A stretch of DNA of 33,754 nucleotides from Treponema sp. (GTDB taxonomy: Bacteria > Spirochaetota > Spirochaetia > Treponematales > Treponemataceae). The position numbers were made by a program, and so were the translations under genes. Of this stretch, positions 1 through 7,682 are shown piece after piece (the stretch's first letter is position 1; the number at the start of each line of letters is the position of its first letter). The stretch covers positions 1 to 33,754 of the forward strand of contig JAFZOJ010000075.1 in the NCBI GenBank assembly GCA_017550685.1, in the 5' to 3' direction. Under the pieces are notes generated by a model. That model ran no database searches and was not told where the DNA came from. It saw only the letters and a list, made by a program, of their open reading frames with translations.

Positions 1-335
1 GCCAGCTTATTTAAACATGCCGCCACAGCCGCGCGAGCCTGGAGCTGACACGCGCGGAGGGCTGCCAGCCTGTTTAAACATGCCGCCACAAGCGCACTAA
101 CCTGGCTCTGACACGCGCGGAGGGCAGCCAGCTTATTTAAACATGCCGCCACACCCGCGCGAGCCTTGTACTGACACGCGCGAAGGGCTTCCAGCCTGTT
201 TAAACATGCCGCCTCTGCCGCGCAAGCCTGGGTCTGACACGCGCGGGAGGATGCCAGCTTATTTAAACATGCCGCCACAGCCGCGCGAGCCTTTTACTGA
301 CACGCGCGGAAGGCTTCCAGCCTGTTTAAACATGC
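1..335. repeat. 63-bp G+C-rich tandem repeat array (five units plus a 20-bp partial)
   Basis: Units begin at 1, 64, 127, 190 and 253, and a partial unit covers 316-335, so the period is exactly 63 bp. Each unit has a TTTAAACATGCCGCC block, then CCGCGCG, a 15-nt spacer and CGCGCGG, which can form a 7-bp G+C stem (29-35 with 51-57 in unit 1). The stem is kept wholly or mostly in units 1, 3, 4 and 5 and lost in unit 2. Units 1, 3 and 5 start with CTTATTTAAAC while 2, 4 and 6 start with CCTGTTTAAAC, so the array is really a 126-bp dimer repeat. Because 63 is a multiple of 3, one frame stays open over 143-370 (a 21-residue repeat beginning MPPxPREP). Unit differences change amino acids freely and unit 2 has an in-frame stop, so I treat this as non-coding. 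The array is much richer in G+C than its surroundings and may continue left of the window. Confidence 0.9.
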
Positions 336-372
336 ACAACCAACAAAATGTATCATTTTCAGGAGGATAAAC

Positions 373-1155
373 ATGACTTTACTTGAAACAGTTGAGAAAA
401 CAAAGAATGAATTAGTTCAAATAGCGGACAAAATCAGTTTGTTTCTTAAGGATGCACCAAAAGAAAACTTATGGACGTCCAAAAAACGGAATAGATATCA
501 GTATTATCTTAAAACTTCAGGTAAGCGCAAATATATATGCAAAAAAGATATTGAAATTGCGGCGAAAATTGCCCGGCGCGATTACTATCTTAAACTTCTT
601 CCGCTTAATAATAAACAAATCCGGCAGCTTAAGGATTTCGCCCGCACATTTTCATCAACTGTACTTATTGATTGTTATAACAAAACATCAACGGCCAGAA
701 GACTTCTTCTTAAACCGATTTTTATTGATGATGAAACTTATGCAATTCGATGGCAGTCAAAACAATATTCTGCTAAAAAGGATTTTGAACCAAATGAAAA
801 CTATATTACACAAAAGAAGGAAATAGTTCGGTCAAAATCAGAAGTTATTATTGCAAATATGCTCAATGCAGCCGGTGTCCCATATCATTATGAATACCCG
901 GTGATAATTAATCAGGATGTTACATATCATCCGGATTTTTTCTGTCTTAACAAACGTACAAGGCAGGAGTTTTACTGGGAACATTGTGGAATGATGGGCG
1001 ATTCGGATTATTCGATTAGACTTGTTTCTCGGCTTGCAGTTTATGCGAAAAAAGACATTATTTTGGGTAAGAATTTAATCTTAACCATGGAAACAAGCAG
1101 AACACCTCTTTCAACAAAGTATATTGAAAAAATAATAAACACATTCCTTAAGTGA
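373..1155 (+). CDS. Uncharacterised protein with probable PD-(D/E)XK nuclease-like C-terminal domain
   Basis: A protein of 260 residues with a perfect AGGAGG ribosome binding site at 361-366, six bases before the ATG. The N-terminal 140 residues are basic with long helical stretches and I do not recognise them. From residue 153 the pattern R-S-K-S-E157, Y-E174-Y-P, H-P187-D188-F-F and W-E203-H204 fits a PD-(D/E)XK fold: an acidic helix residue, the PD turn, then an E-x-K-like strand with the lysine replaced by histidine. Proteins with this 'YWEH-G-M' ending are, to my recollection, common uncharacterised proteins of anaerobes. The gene lies directly after the 63-bp repeat array, and an open frame through the array ends 2 bases before this ATG. 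Nuclease activity, substrate and any link to the repeats are unproven. Confidence 0.75.
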   Translation: MTLLETVEKTKNELVQIADKISLFLKDAPKENLWTSKKRNRYQYYLKTSGKRKYICKKDIEIAAKIARRDYYLKLLPLNNKQIRQLKDFARTFSSTVLIDCYNKTSTARRLLLKPIFIDDETYAIRWQSKQYSAKKDFEPNENYITQKKEIVRSKSEVIIANMLNAAGVPYHYEYPVIINQDVTYHPDFFCLNKRTRQEFYWEHCGMMGDSDYSIRLVSRLAVYAKKDIILGKNLILTMETSRTPLSTKYIEKIINTFLK

Positions 1156-1206
1156 TTCTGGAACAGAACTAATACCAAAACATTTTCCCAAAAACTAATC
1201 AAATTG

Positions 1207-1215
1207 TGTTACAAT
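1207..1215 (+). promoter_or_regulatory. Extended -10 promoter of cdd
   Basis: TGT followed by TACAAT forms an extended -10 element. The last base lies six bases before the cdd ATG at 1222, which puts the expected transcription start at or next to the start codon. There is no Shine-Dalgarno sequence in between. Confidence 0.6.
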
Positions 1216-1221
1216 ATACTT

Positions 1222-1635
1222 ATGGAAAACAAGGAACTTATTAACAAAGCTATAGAAATGACACAAAGGTCTTATGCACCTTATTCACACTTTCATGTTG
1301 GAGCAGCACTTTTGGCTAAGGATGGAAAGGTTTTTACCGGCTGTAATGTAGAGAACGCTGCTTACGGACCTTCTAACTGTGCAGAACGTACTGCTGTGTT
1401 CAAAGCTGTGAGTGAAGGCTGCCTGGAGTTTGAAGCCATTGCCATTGCGGGCGGTGCAGAAGATTCAAACGGAAAAGTGCAGATAAATGATTTTTGCCCG
1501 CCGTGTGGTGTTTGCCGCCAGGTTTTGAGCGAATTTTGCAGCAAGGATTTTAAGATTATTCTGGTAAATGGTGCAGGGGAAGAAAAGGTATTTACTCTGG
1601 GAGAGCTTTTGCCGGAAAGCTTTTCGCTTAAATAA
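1222..1635 (+). CDS. cdd: Cytidine deaminase
   Basis: Pyrimidine-salvage enzyme that hydrolyses cytidine or deoxycytidine to uridine or deoxyuridine and ammonia in the cytoplasm. The 137 residues match the normal homotetrameric, short type. Visible motifs are the substrate loop N42-V-E44-N, the C53-A-E55 pair (zinc ligand and proton shuttle) and P94-C95-G-V-C98, which gives the other two zinc ligands. A frame is also open from a TTG at 1204, but the ATG at 1222 is preferred because the protein then begins where the family does and a -10 box occupies 1207-1215. The stop codon is two bases from the end of the convergent Nudix gene, with no terminator hairpin between them. Confidence 0.95.
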   Translation: MENKELINKAIEMTQRSYAPYSHFHVGAALLAKDGKVFTGCNVENAAYGPSNCAERTAVFKAVSEGCLEFEAIAIAGGAEDSNGKVQINDFCPPCGVCRQVLSEFCSKDFKIILVNGAGEEKVFTLGELLPESFSLK

Positions 1636-1637
1636 TT

Positions 1638-2141
1638 CTAAATAAAATGCTTGTAAGGCTTTCCGCCAAGGAAGGTCTGTACAAGCTTATTGTTTTTATA
1701 AACAAGCTTTAAATCAAAGAACGGGTGGCCCTGGGCAATAAAGTCCAGGAAAATTTCGTCACCCTGCCAGTGAGGGAGCTCTTTAAGCTTTTCTACGGGC
1801 ACCCATTCAAGTTCACCTTCGTTGCAGGCCGGCTTGAGTTCTCCTGTAAAACGCTGTGTCCTGAAAATGTGCATGAATTCTGTATAGGCGGGCTCCGAGC
1901 TTACATCAACAAAAGTAACAATTCCGTGATAGATAAGGTCGGCAGGGTCGAGTGTAAGACCTGTTTCTTCAAAAACTTCGCGGACTGCACAGTCACGTGG
2001 GTCTTCTTTATTTTCAAACTTGCCGCCTATACCAATCCATTTGTCATGATTATAATCATTCTGCTTTTTGGTGCGGTGAAGCATGAGGTAACATCGGTTT
2101 TTTTCAATATAACACAGGGTTGTGTTTACGAGTGTACTCAT
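1638..2141 (-). CDS. Nudix hydrolase, MutT / 8-oxo-dGTP diphosphatase type
   Basis: A 167-residue Nudix protein. The Nudix box is complete at residues 40-62: G40, five residues, E46, seven residues, then REVFEETGL, giving the metal-binding glutamates. The family cleaves nucleoside diphosphates linked to another moiety. The early N-terminal strand and the 'LMLHRTKKQNDY' stretch resemble MutT-like 8-oxo-(d)GTP hydrolases of Firmicutes and spirochaetes, but the exact substrate cannot be read from the sequence. Its ATG overlaps the gatA stop codon as ATGA (2138-2141), so it is probably translated by coupling to gatA and belongs to the gatC-gatA transcript. Confidence 0.88.
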   Translation of the reverse strand: MSTLVNTTLCYIEKNRCYLMLHRTKKQNDYNHDKWIGIGGKFENKEDPRDCAVREVFEETGLTLDPADLIYHGIVTFVDVSSEPAYTEFMHIFRTQRFTGELKPACNEGELEWVPVEKLKELPHWQGDEIFLDFIAQGHPFFDLKLVYKNNKLVQTFLGGKPYKHFI

Positions 2142-3640
2142 GCCTTAACCGGAATACCAATGCCCGGGTGATCGTTTTCCCAGTTCTGTGCAAGGCGCAG
2201 AATCTTCTTTTCTGCAAACATGGCACCTGCAAACTGCATACCAATAGGCATGTTGTCTGCGCCTGTTCTTCCGGCCGGAACGTTTACCGACGGAATGCGG
2301 GCAAGGTTTACAAAGGTTGTATACAAATCGGAAAGATACATTTCCAGAGGATTGTCTACTTTTGAACCAAGCTTGAATGCGGCAGTAGGGCAGGTTGGGC
2401 ACAAAATTACATCATATTTTTCAAATACGGCTGCAACCTCGCGCTGAATGCGGGCACGAACTGTCATACCTTTTTTATAGGTGTCGCCGCTGAACTGTTC
2501 TGACAAAACATAGTTACCGATAACAATACGGCGTTTTACTTCCGGTCCAAAGCCTTGTGAACGGGTTTTTACATAAAGCTCGTCGTAACCCTTTCCTTCG
2601 TCAATGCGAAGTCCGTAGCGGATTCCATCAAAACGGCTAAGGTTTGAAGCAGCTTCGGAAAGAGCAATTACATAGTAAGCGGCAATTGAAGCATCCAGAA
2701 TAGGAAGGTCAACTTCTTCTACAGTGGCTCCCTTGCTTGTGAACCATGCGCGTGTATCTTCAAAGCATTTTACAACATCAGGATCTGCTCCATCAGTTTT
2801 TAAGAACTGCTTTGGAATTGCAATTTTAAGTGATTTGAACTCTGCATCAGAAAGTGCTTCCAGAGAGGCCAGAGTTTTTCCTTCCGGCAAATCTGCAGAA
2901 GTATCATCATACATATCTACACCGCACATAAGGCTGAGCGGCTCTGCAATGTCGGCCGGTGTGTGTCCCAAAATACCAACCTGATCCAGTGATGAACCAT
3001 AGGCAACAACACCCCAGCGTGACAAAACTCCGTATGTTGTTTTAAGACCGTAGATTCCGCAGTAGCTGGCAGGCAGACGAACTGAACCACCGGTTTCTGT
3101 ACCCAAACCAAACAAAGCCTGGTTTGCGGCAACTGCAGCGGCAGAACCTCCCGAAGAACCACCTGATACAAACTCGCGGTTTATAGGGTTACGGGTTGGG
3201 CCGTAGCAGGAATATTCTGTAGAAGAACCCATGGCAAATTCATCCTGGTTACAGCGTCCAAGAGGAATTGCACCGGCTTTTTCCAGACGATCAATTACAG
3301 TTGCGTTATATGGAGCAACATAGCCTTCCAGGATTTTAGAAGCACAGGTAAGGCGATGGCCCTTTGAGTTGATGTTATCCTTGTTTGCAAAAGGGATTCC
3401 AAGCAATGGTTTTTCTTCAAAAAGCTTGTCCAAAGTTCCTGCAGCGCGTGCATCGGCAATTTCCTTGTCGGCAGCGGCAGCCTTGTCTTTTGCATCCTCA
3501 TACATTTCGATAAATGCATTAAGAGGAATTGGTGCGGAGGCATCCTTTTCAAAGGTTTCAACAGCATCACTCACGAGCTTAACACTAGTTACTTCGCCGT
3601 TTTTTAATGCCTTTCTTGTTTCATCTATTGTATAATACAT
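2138..3640 (-). CDS. gatA: Asp-tRNA(Asn)/Glu-tRNA(Gln) amidotransferase subunit A
   Basis: Amidase subunit of the GatCAB complex, which turns misacylated Glu-tRNA(Gln) or Asp-tRNA(Asn) into the amide form using ammonia from glutamine. Five hundred residues from the chosen ATG. The amidase-signature catalytic triad is visible: K87 in FANKDN, S162 in the SGGSSGGSA loop and S186 in GTETGGSVRLP, with the same 24-residue spacing between the serines as in known GatA proteins. The open frame extends ten codons further upstream, but the ATG at 3640 is preferred because TCTCC on the plus strand (3648-3652) gives a GGAGA ribosome binding site eight bases away. gatC lies upstream with a palindrome pair between; gatB is not in the window. 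Confidence 0.97.
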   Translation of the reverse strand: MYYTIDETRKALKNGEVTSVKLVSDAVETFEKDASAPIPLNAFIEMYEDAKDKAAAADKEIADARAAGTLDKLFEEKPLLGIPFANKDNINSKGHRLTCASKILEGYVAPYNATVIDRLEKAGAIPLGRCNQDEFAMGSSTEYSCYGPTRNPINREFVSGGSSGGSAAAVAANQALFGLGTETGGSVRLPASYCGIYGLKTTYGVLSRWGVVAYGSSLDQVGILGHTPADIAEPLSLMCGVDMYDDTSADLPEGKTLASLEALSDAEFKSLKIAIPKQFLKTDGADPDVVKCFEDTRAWFTSKGATVEEVDLPILDASIAAYYVIALSEAASNLSRFDGIRYGLRIDEGKGYDELYVKTRSQGFGPEVKRRIVIGNYVLSEQFSGDTYKKGMTVRARIQREVAAVFEKYDVILCPTCPTAAFKLGSKVDNPLEMYLSDLYTTFVNLARIPSVNVPAGRTGADNMPIGMQFAGAMFAEKKILRLAQNWENDHPGIGIPVKA

Positions 3641-3665
3641 TGTTAATTCTCCAAATAAATAATAT

Positions 3666-3732
3666 GTCATTGTCGGGCTTGACCCGACAATCTCATTTTA
3701 AGAGAGATTCCCGGGTCAAGCCTGGGAATGAC
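3666..3732. repeat. Inverted pair of small palindromes between gatC and gatA
   Basis: The first element (3666-3694) has a perfect 9-bp stem ATTGTCGGG/CCCGACAAT around a CTTGA loop, flanked by GTC and CTC. The second (3704-3732) is the same design in reverse orientation: stem ATTCCCGGG/CCTGGGAAT with one wobble, loop TCAAG. Together they form a head-to-head dyad inside the gatC-gatA transcript, upstream of the gatA ribosome binding site. The first element is identical to 22606-22634. Confidence 0.9.
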
Positions 3733-3741
3733 AAAGCGAGC

Positions 3742-4053
3742 CTAAGCACCCTCTCCCAAAACCTTAGGCACCTGGAAGTAGCCGTCCATAAAGTTTTCGG
3801 AAACTTTTTTAACGTCAGGCATATCAAGACCTTCTACAATTTCGTCACCACGCAGGGCATCGGCAGTTGTAGTCGGGTATGCATCATAAGGGTTTTCGCT
3901 GTCATCGTATTTTGAAAGAATTTCAAAATATCCAACAATATCATCAACCTGTTTTTTGAGAGTTTCCATATTTGTGCTTTCCGGAGAAAGACGACTAAGA
4001 TAAAGCAGATTTTCAAGAGTCTGCGCATCAATTTGTTTATGTTGTGTAGCCAT
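3742..4053 (-). CDS. gatC: Asp-tRNA(Asn)/Glu-tRNA(Gln) amidotransferase subunit C
   Basis: Small subunit that wraps around and stabilises GatA in the GatCAB amidotransferase. The 103 residues match the family length. It has the N-terminal helix pattern with 'LENLLYLSRLSPE', the central 'VDDIVGYFEIL' helix and a C-terminal extended segment ending in 'VSENFMDGYFQVPKVLGEGA', as in other GatC proteins. It is the first gene of a gatC-gatA-Nudix run. A TATAAT box on its strand (4061-4066) ends seven bases from the ATG and no Shine-Dalgarno is present, so the message is probably leaderless. Confidence 0.94.
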   Translation of the reverse strand: MATQHKQIDAQTLENLLYLSRLSPESTNMETLKKQVDDIVGYFEILSKYDDSENPYDAYPTTTADALRGDEIVEGLDMPDVKKVSENFMDGYFQVPKVLGEGA

Positions 4054-4060
4054 GTACTAT

Positions 4061-4093
4061 ATTATAGTGAATTATTTTAATATATGCTATAAT
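4061..4093. promoter_or_regulatory. Divergent promoter pair of gatC and pcrA
   Basis: A 46-bp intergenic space carries two -10 boxes facing opposite ways. On the minus strand TATAAT (4066-4061) is seven bases from the gatC ATG. On the plus strand TGC-TATAAT (4085-4093, extended -10) is six bases from the pcrA ATG. Neither gene has a ribosome binding site, which suits leaderless transcripts. No good -35 box is evident. Confidence 0.65.
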
Positions 4094-4099
4094 AAAAAA

Positions 4100-6298
4100 A
4101 TGCCGGAACAGACACAGGAAACCCAGCAGGGCACCTCATTTTTAGACAATCTCAACCCGGAACAGCGCCAGGCAGTTACTACAACCGAAGGCTATGTGCG
4201 CGTAATTGCAGGGGCCGGTTCGGGAAAAACCCGTGCATTAACCTACCGTTTTGCCTATCTTGTAAACGAAATAGGTATTCTTCCTTCACACATTCTTTGC
4301 GTTACCTTTACAAACAAAGCCGCTGCCGAAATGCGCCGCCGAATCCGTGAGCTTACAGGCGATAACGACACAGGCTATATTTCTACCTTTCATGGTTTTT
4401 GTGTAAGCGTGCTGCAGGAAGATTCCAACGCCGTGTCCTATCCAAAGAGCTTTCTTGTTCTGGATAATTCCGACATCAATGCAATGCTGCAGATAATTTA
4501 CGAGGAACGCGGTCTTACCCTGCGCCAGATGACATTCAGCAATGCGCGCGACATGATAGAAATCAAAAAGCTTTTTAAAGAACCGCATTATTACGAAGAC
4601 CTTATCCGTATGAGTCTGGACGAGATTCATCAGAAATATCTTGCCGCCACCAAAACCGACGACATCATTTTTTACGGTTACCTTTATCAGCAGAAAAAAT
4701 GCTTTGGGCTGGACTACAACGACCTTTTGAAATTTGTACTTTACATATTCCAGACAAACGAGGCTATACGTCTTAAGTGGCAGGAGCGCCTTGAATACAT
4801 AATGATTGATGAGTTTCAGGACATAGACATGATTCAGTACGAAATGATGAAGGCTCTGTGTCCGTATCATAATAACCTTTTTGTTGTGGGCGATCCTGAC
4901 CAGACAATTTATACCTGGCGTGGTGCAGATATACGTTACCTGCTGGAATTTGATAAAAATTTCCCGGGCGTGCGCACAATAATGATGAACCGCAACTACC
5001 GAAGCACTGCCGAGATTCTTCACGTGGCAAACAGCCTTATAAGCAAGAACTCCAACCGCATGAAAAAAACTCTTATTCCGGGATGCGAACTGCCGCAGGC
5101 TGATTTACCGGTTTACTATCATGCGGTTTCGGCGGAGGATGAGGCGACATGGGTGGAGAATAAGATAAGGGAATTGGTAAGCGGCCCGGAGACCCCGGTG
5201 CGACTTAGCGACATTGCAATTTTGTACCGTGCACATTATTTGAGCCGTTCGATTGAAGAAGTATTCCAGCGGGAAAAAATTCCATATACGTTAAACTCAG
5301 GTGTGCCGTTTTTTGACCGGGCAGAAATTAAGGATTCGCTTTCTTACCTGCGCATGATTGCCTACAAGGACGACCTTTCGTTTTTGCGCGTTGTAAATAC
5401 TCCTAAGCGCAATGTGGGGGAGCGGCGCATAAAGTTTTTGCAGGAATATGTTGCGGCCAACGGGGGCAGCCTTTACGAAGCACTCAAGCTTTGCGCCGGC
5501 GATGAGCTTTTTGCCAACACCAAGGCCCGCGAGTTTATAGATCTTATAGAAAATTTTTCGGCCACTTATTCGGGCATGCAGATTTCGGAGCTGTTCAGTC
5601 ATGTAATGAATAAGAGCGGTTACGAAAAGGCGCTGCGCACAGAAGGAAGCCAGGAGCGTCTGGACAATCTTGCGGAGCTTAAGCAGTCAATTTACGAATA
5701 CGAAACTTCCTGCGGCGAAGAATGTACGCTGGAGAATTATCTTGCGCACGCCGCCCTTTATACAAATGCCGACATTCAGTCAAGCAAAAATGCCGTGCAC
5801 CTTATGACGGTGCATACTGCCAAGGGTCTGGAGTTTCCTGTGGTATTTATTGTGGGGCTTAATGAAAATATGTTCCCTAGTAAAAAAACGGATTCCCTAA
5901 AGGCCATGGAGGAGGAGCGCAGGCTTGCTTTTGTTGCGGTGACGCGCGCGCAGGGGAAGCTGTTTTTGAGTGAGGCTGAAGGGTTTTCTCAGGCTGCGGG
6001 CGGGCGGTATCCGTCGCGGTTTATTTTTGATATTGAGCGGCCGCTTTTGGATTATGTGGTGGAGTTGCCGCCTCAGCTGGTGGCAAAATCGCGCGCGTAC
6101 ATACAGGAACGTACCTCTATCCTGCAGAAAAAGTCTGCCCTTGCAGATCTGGCTGCCGGCGACACGGTGGAACACGGCATTCTTGGGCGCGGTACTGTAG
6201 TTTCTGTAGATCACACTGCCGGCACCTACACCATTCAGTTTGAAAAGACAGCAACTCCGCGTAAAATGAGTTTTAAGGCGCCTTTGAAAAGATTGTAA
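4100..6298 (+). CDS. pcrA: ATP-dependent 3'-5' DNA helicase, UvrD/PcrA type
   Basis: Superfamily 1A helicase of nucleotide excision repair, mismatch repair and removal of RecA from DNA. From the ATG at 4100 it has 732 residues. Motifs in order: N-terminal Q-motif 'LNPEQRQAV', Walker A AGAGSGKT (37-44), TFTNKAAAEM, Walker B DEFQD (237-241, where most relatives have DEYQD), GDPDQTIYTWRGA (264-276), 'VHTAKGLEFPVVF' and the motif VI stretch 'RRLAFVAVTRA'. The last 50 residues look like the Tudor-like domain that PcrA uses to bind RNA polymerase. An upstream ATG at 4052 is in frame, but it would place the promoter inside the gene and add 16 residues unlike the family. Confidence 0.94.
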   Translation: MPEQTQETQQGTSFLDNLNPEQRQAVTTTEGYVRVIAGAGSGKTRALTYRFAYLVNEIGILPSHILCVTFTNKAAAEMRRRIRELTGDNDTGYISTFHGFCVSVLQEDSNAVSYPKSFLVLDNSDINAMLQIIYEERGLTLRQMTFSNARDMIEIKKLFKEPHYYEDLIRMSLDEIHQKYLAATKTDDIIFYGYLYQQKKCFGLDYNDLLKFVLYIFQTNEAIRLKWQERLEYIMIDEFQDIDMIQYEMMKALCPYHNNLFVVGDPDQTIYTWRGADIRYLLEFDKNFPGVRTIMMNRNYRSTAEILHVANSLISKNSNRMKKTLIPGCELPQADLPVYYHAVSAEDEATWVENKIRELVSGPETPVRLSDIAILYRAHYLSRSIEEVFQREKIPYTLNSGVPFFDRAEIKDSLSYLRMIAYKDDLSFLRVVNTPKRNVGERRIKFLQEYVAANGGSLYEALKLCAGDELFANTKAREFIDLIENFSATYSGMQISELFSHVMNKSGYEKALRTEGSQERLDNLAELKQSIYEYETSCGEECTLENYLAHAALYTNADIQSSKNAVHLMTVHTAKGLEFPVVFIVGLNENMFPSKKTDSLKAMEEERRLAFVAVTRAQGKLFLSEAEGFSQAAGGRYPSRFIFDIERPLLDYVVELPPQLVAKSRAYIQERTSILQKKSALADLAAGDTVEHGILGRGTVVSVDHTAGTYTIQFEKTATPRKMSFKAPLKRL

Positions 6299-6311
6299 AT
6301 CCATAAATATG

Positions 6312-6320
6312 TGATATAAT
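6312..6320 (+). promoter_or_regulatory. Extended -10 promoter of the phosphatase gene
   Basis: TGA followed by a perfect TATAAT. The box ends nine bases before the ATG at 6330, leaving room for a leader of only two or three bases and no ribosome binding site. Confidence 0.6.
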
Positions 6321-6329
6321 AAATTTTGT

Positions 6330-7097
6330 ATGGAAATCAAACTTAAGCATATAAAAAATTACCGGGATTTGGGCGGCTTGCATACAACAGACGGCCGTAC
6401 CATCAAACCATATATGCTTATCCGTGGAACAACGCTTTTTCAACCCGGACTTCTGGCCCTTGCAGTTCTTAAAAACCAGTACAATCTTAGAACAATCGTA
6501 GATTTGCGTACCAAAAAAGAGTGCGAAGAAAAGCCTGATCAGGTTATCGAAGGCGTTGATTTTTTCCATATGCCTATTATAGACGAAGCAGTTGCGGGCA
6601 TAAGTCATGAAAAGAAAATTCACAGCATGAAAACCCTTCTTATGATGCCCCCTATGACTGAGCTTTATGTAAGCATGGTTACCAAGGAAAACCTTGAAAA
6701 CCTGGTCAACGTCCTTAAGTTCATCCTTACGCTGGAAATAAAAAAATATGCAGTTGTTTTTCATTGTACGGCCGGCAAGGACAGAACCGGTGTTGTTGCG
6801 GCACTCTTGCTTTCTTTCCTTGGGGTAGACCGGGAAACCATAATCAACGATTATCTGCTTACAAACAAAAAGGTCAAGTTCAAGGCAAACATGGCCTACA
6901 TAGGGCTTTTGCTTACCCGCGGTAACCACAAGCTTGCCCATAAAATCAAGCACTATTTTATGGCCGAACCGGACTTTATAAAGGCGTCGCTCAATCAGCT
7001 GGAAAAGGACTTTGGCTCGCTCAAAGAGTTCTTTGACCAGAAGCTGGGCTTTAGCGAAGAAGAAAAAATAAAGATAAAAAATAAATTTCTTATATAA
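6330..7097 (+). CDS. Tyrosine-protein phosphatase-like protein (CX5R family)
   Basis: A 255-residue cytoplasmic protein of the bacterial tyrosine/dual-specificity phosphatase group (Y_phosphatase3-like). The start 'IKNYRDLGG' and 'LIRGTTLF' is typical of the family, followed by 'TIVDLRTKKE' with the general-acid region. The signature H145-C146-T-A-G-K-D-R152-T-G provides the cysteine nucleophile and phosphate-binding arginine. Members act on phosphotyrosine, phosphoinositides or other phosphomonoesters; which one applies here cannot be told. It stands alone between pcrA and comEB and has its own promoter. A palindrome pair follows the stop codon by a few bases. Confidence 0.9.
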   Translation: MEIKLKHIKNYRDLGGLHTTDGRTIKPYMLIRGTTLFQPGLLALAVLKNQYNLRTIVDLRTKKECEEKPDQVIEGVDFFHMPIIDEAVAGISHEKKIHSMKTLLMMPPMTELYVSMVTKENLENLVNVLKFILTLEIKKYAVVFHCTAGKDRTGVVAALLLSFLGVDRETIINDYLLTNKKVKFKANMAYIGLLLTRGNHKLAHKIKHYFMAEPDFIKASLNQLEKDFGSLKEFFDQKLGFSEEEKIKIKNKFLI

Positions 7098-7104
7098 AAA
7101 AAAC

Positions 7105-7167
7105 GTCATCCTGAACTTGTTTCAGGATCTCTTCATTGATGAGATTCCGAAACAAGTTCGGAATGAC
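7105..7167. repeat. Inverted palindrome pair upstream of comEB
   Basis: The first element, 7105-7131, has stem ATCCTGAA/TTCAGGAT and loop CTTGT. The second, 7141-7167, is reversed, with stem ATTCCGAA/TTCGGAAT and loop ACAAG. The outer bases are GTC and GAC. The architecture is that of the 3666 pair but the stem sequences differ. It may also act as a terminator for the phosphatase gene, although no U-tract follows. Confidence 0.88.
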
Positions 7168-7187
7168 GATGTATACGAGGAGAAAAA

Positions 7188-7682
7188 ATGGCAGTAATTA
7201 CACCAAAGCGCAAGGATTACATTTCTTGGGATGAATATTTTATGGCAGTTGCAAAGCTTGCAGGGTTCCGTTCAAAGGACCCTAATTCTCAGGTGGGCGC
7301 CTGTATTGTAAGCGAAGACAACAAGATTCTTTCTATGGGCTATAACGGTTTTCCACGCGGCTGTTCTGATGATGAATTTCCCTGGGCACGCGAAGGCGAT
7401 ACCCTTGATACAAAATATGCCTATGTCTGCCACAGCGAACTCAATGCAATCTTAAACTATCGCGGTGGTTCTCTGGAAGGCTGCAAAATCTATGTAACAC
7501 TTTTTCCTTGCAACGAATGTGCCAAGGCAATTATTCAGTCGGGAATTAAAACAGTTGTTTATGCAGATAACAAATATGACGGAACTCCGTCGGTAGAAGC
7601 TTCCAAGCGCCTTATGAATGCTGCTGGGGTTCGTTACTATCAGTATGAGCCGACTGGCCGCAAGCTTGAGATAAACGTTTAA
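7188..7682 (+). CDS. comEB: dCMP deaminase / ComEB-type deaminase
   Basis: Zinc-dependent deaminase that converts dCMP to dUMP, the precursor for thymidylate. The 164 residues have the full cytidine/deoxycytidylate deaminase motif: C81-H82-S-E84 (zinc ligand and catalytic glutamate) and P107-C108-N-E-C111 (two zinc ligands). The stretch 'VGACIVSEDNKILSMGYNGFPRG' is typical of dCMP deaminases. GAGGAG at 7177-7182 is a good ribosome binding site. The last 71 bases overlap the end of the convergent MerR-type gene, an unusually long overlap of two coding ends. Confidence 0.92.
   Translation: MAVITPKRKDYISWDEYFMAVAKLAGFRSKDPNSQVGACIVSEDNKILSMGYNGFPRGCSDDEFPWAREGDTLDTKYAYVCHSELNAILNYRGGSLEGCKIYVTLFPCNECAKAIIQSGIKTVVYADNKYDGTPSVEASKRLMNAAGVRYYQYEPTGRKLEINV

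Noticed and set aside
1..335. CRISPR array
   Set aside because: Units are head-to-tail copies of 63 bp with no unique spacers, and no cas genes are near.
4052..4099. Longer PcrA from the ATG at 4052
   Set aside because: The extra 16 residues do not match the family and would overlap both promoters; ATG 4100 is better.
4286..5023. 245-codon minus-strand open frame
   Set aside because: It is antisense to pcrA, which has every helicase motif.
6273..7109. 278-codon minus-strand open frame
   Set aside because: It is the reverse strand of the phosphatase gene, whose CX5R motif is clear.
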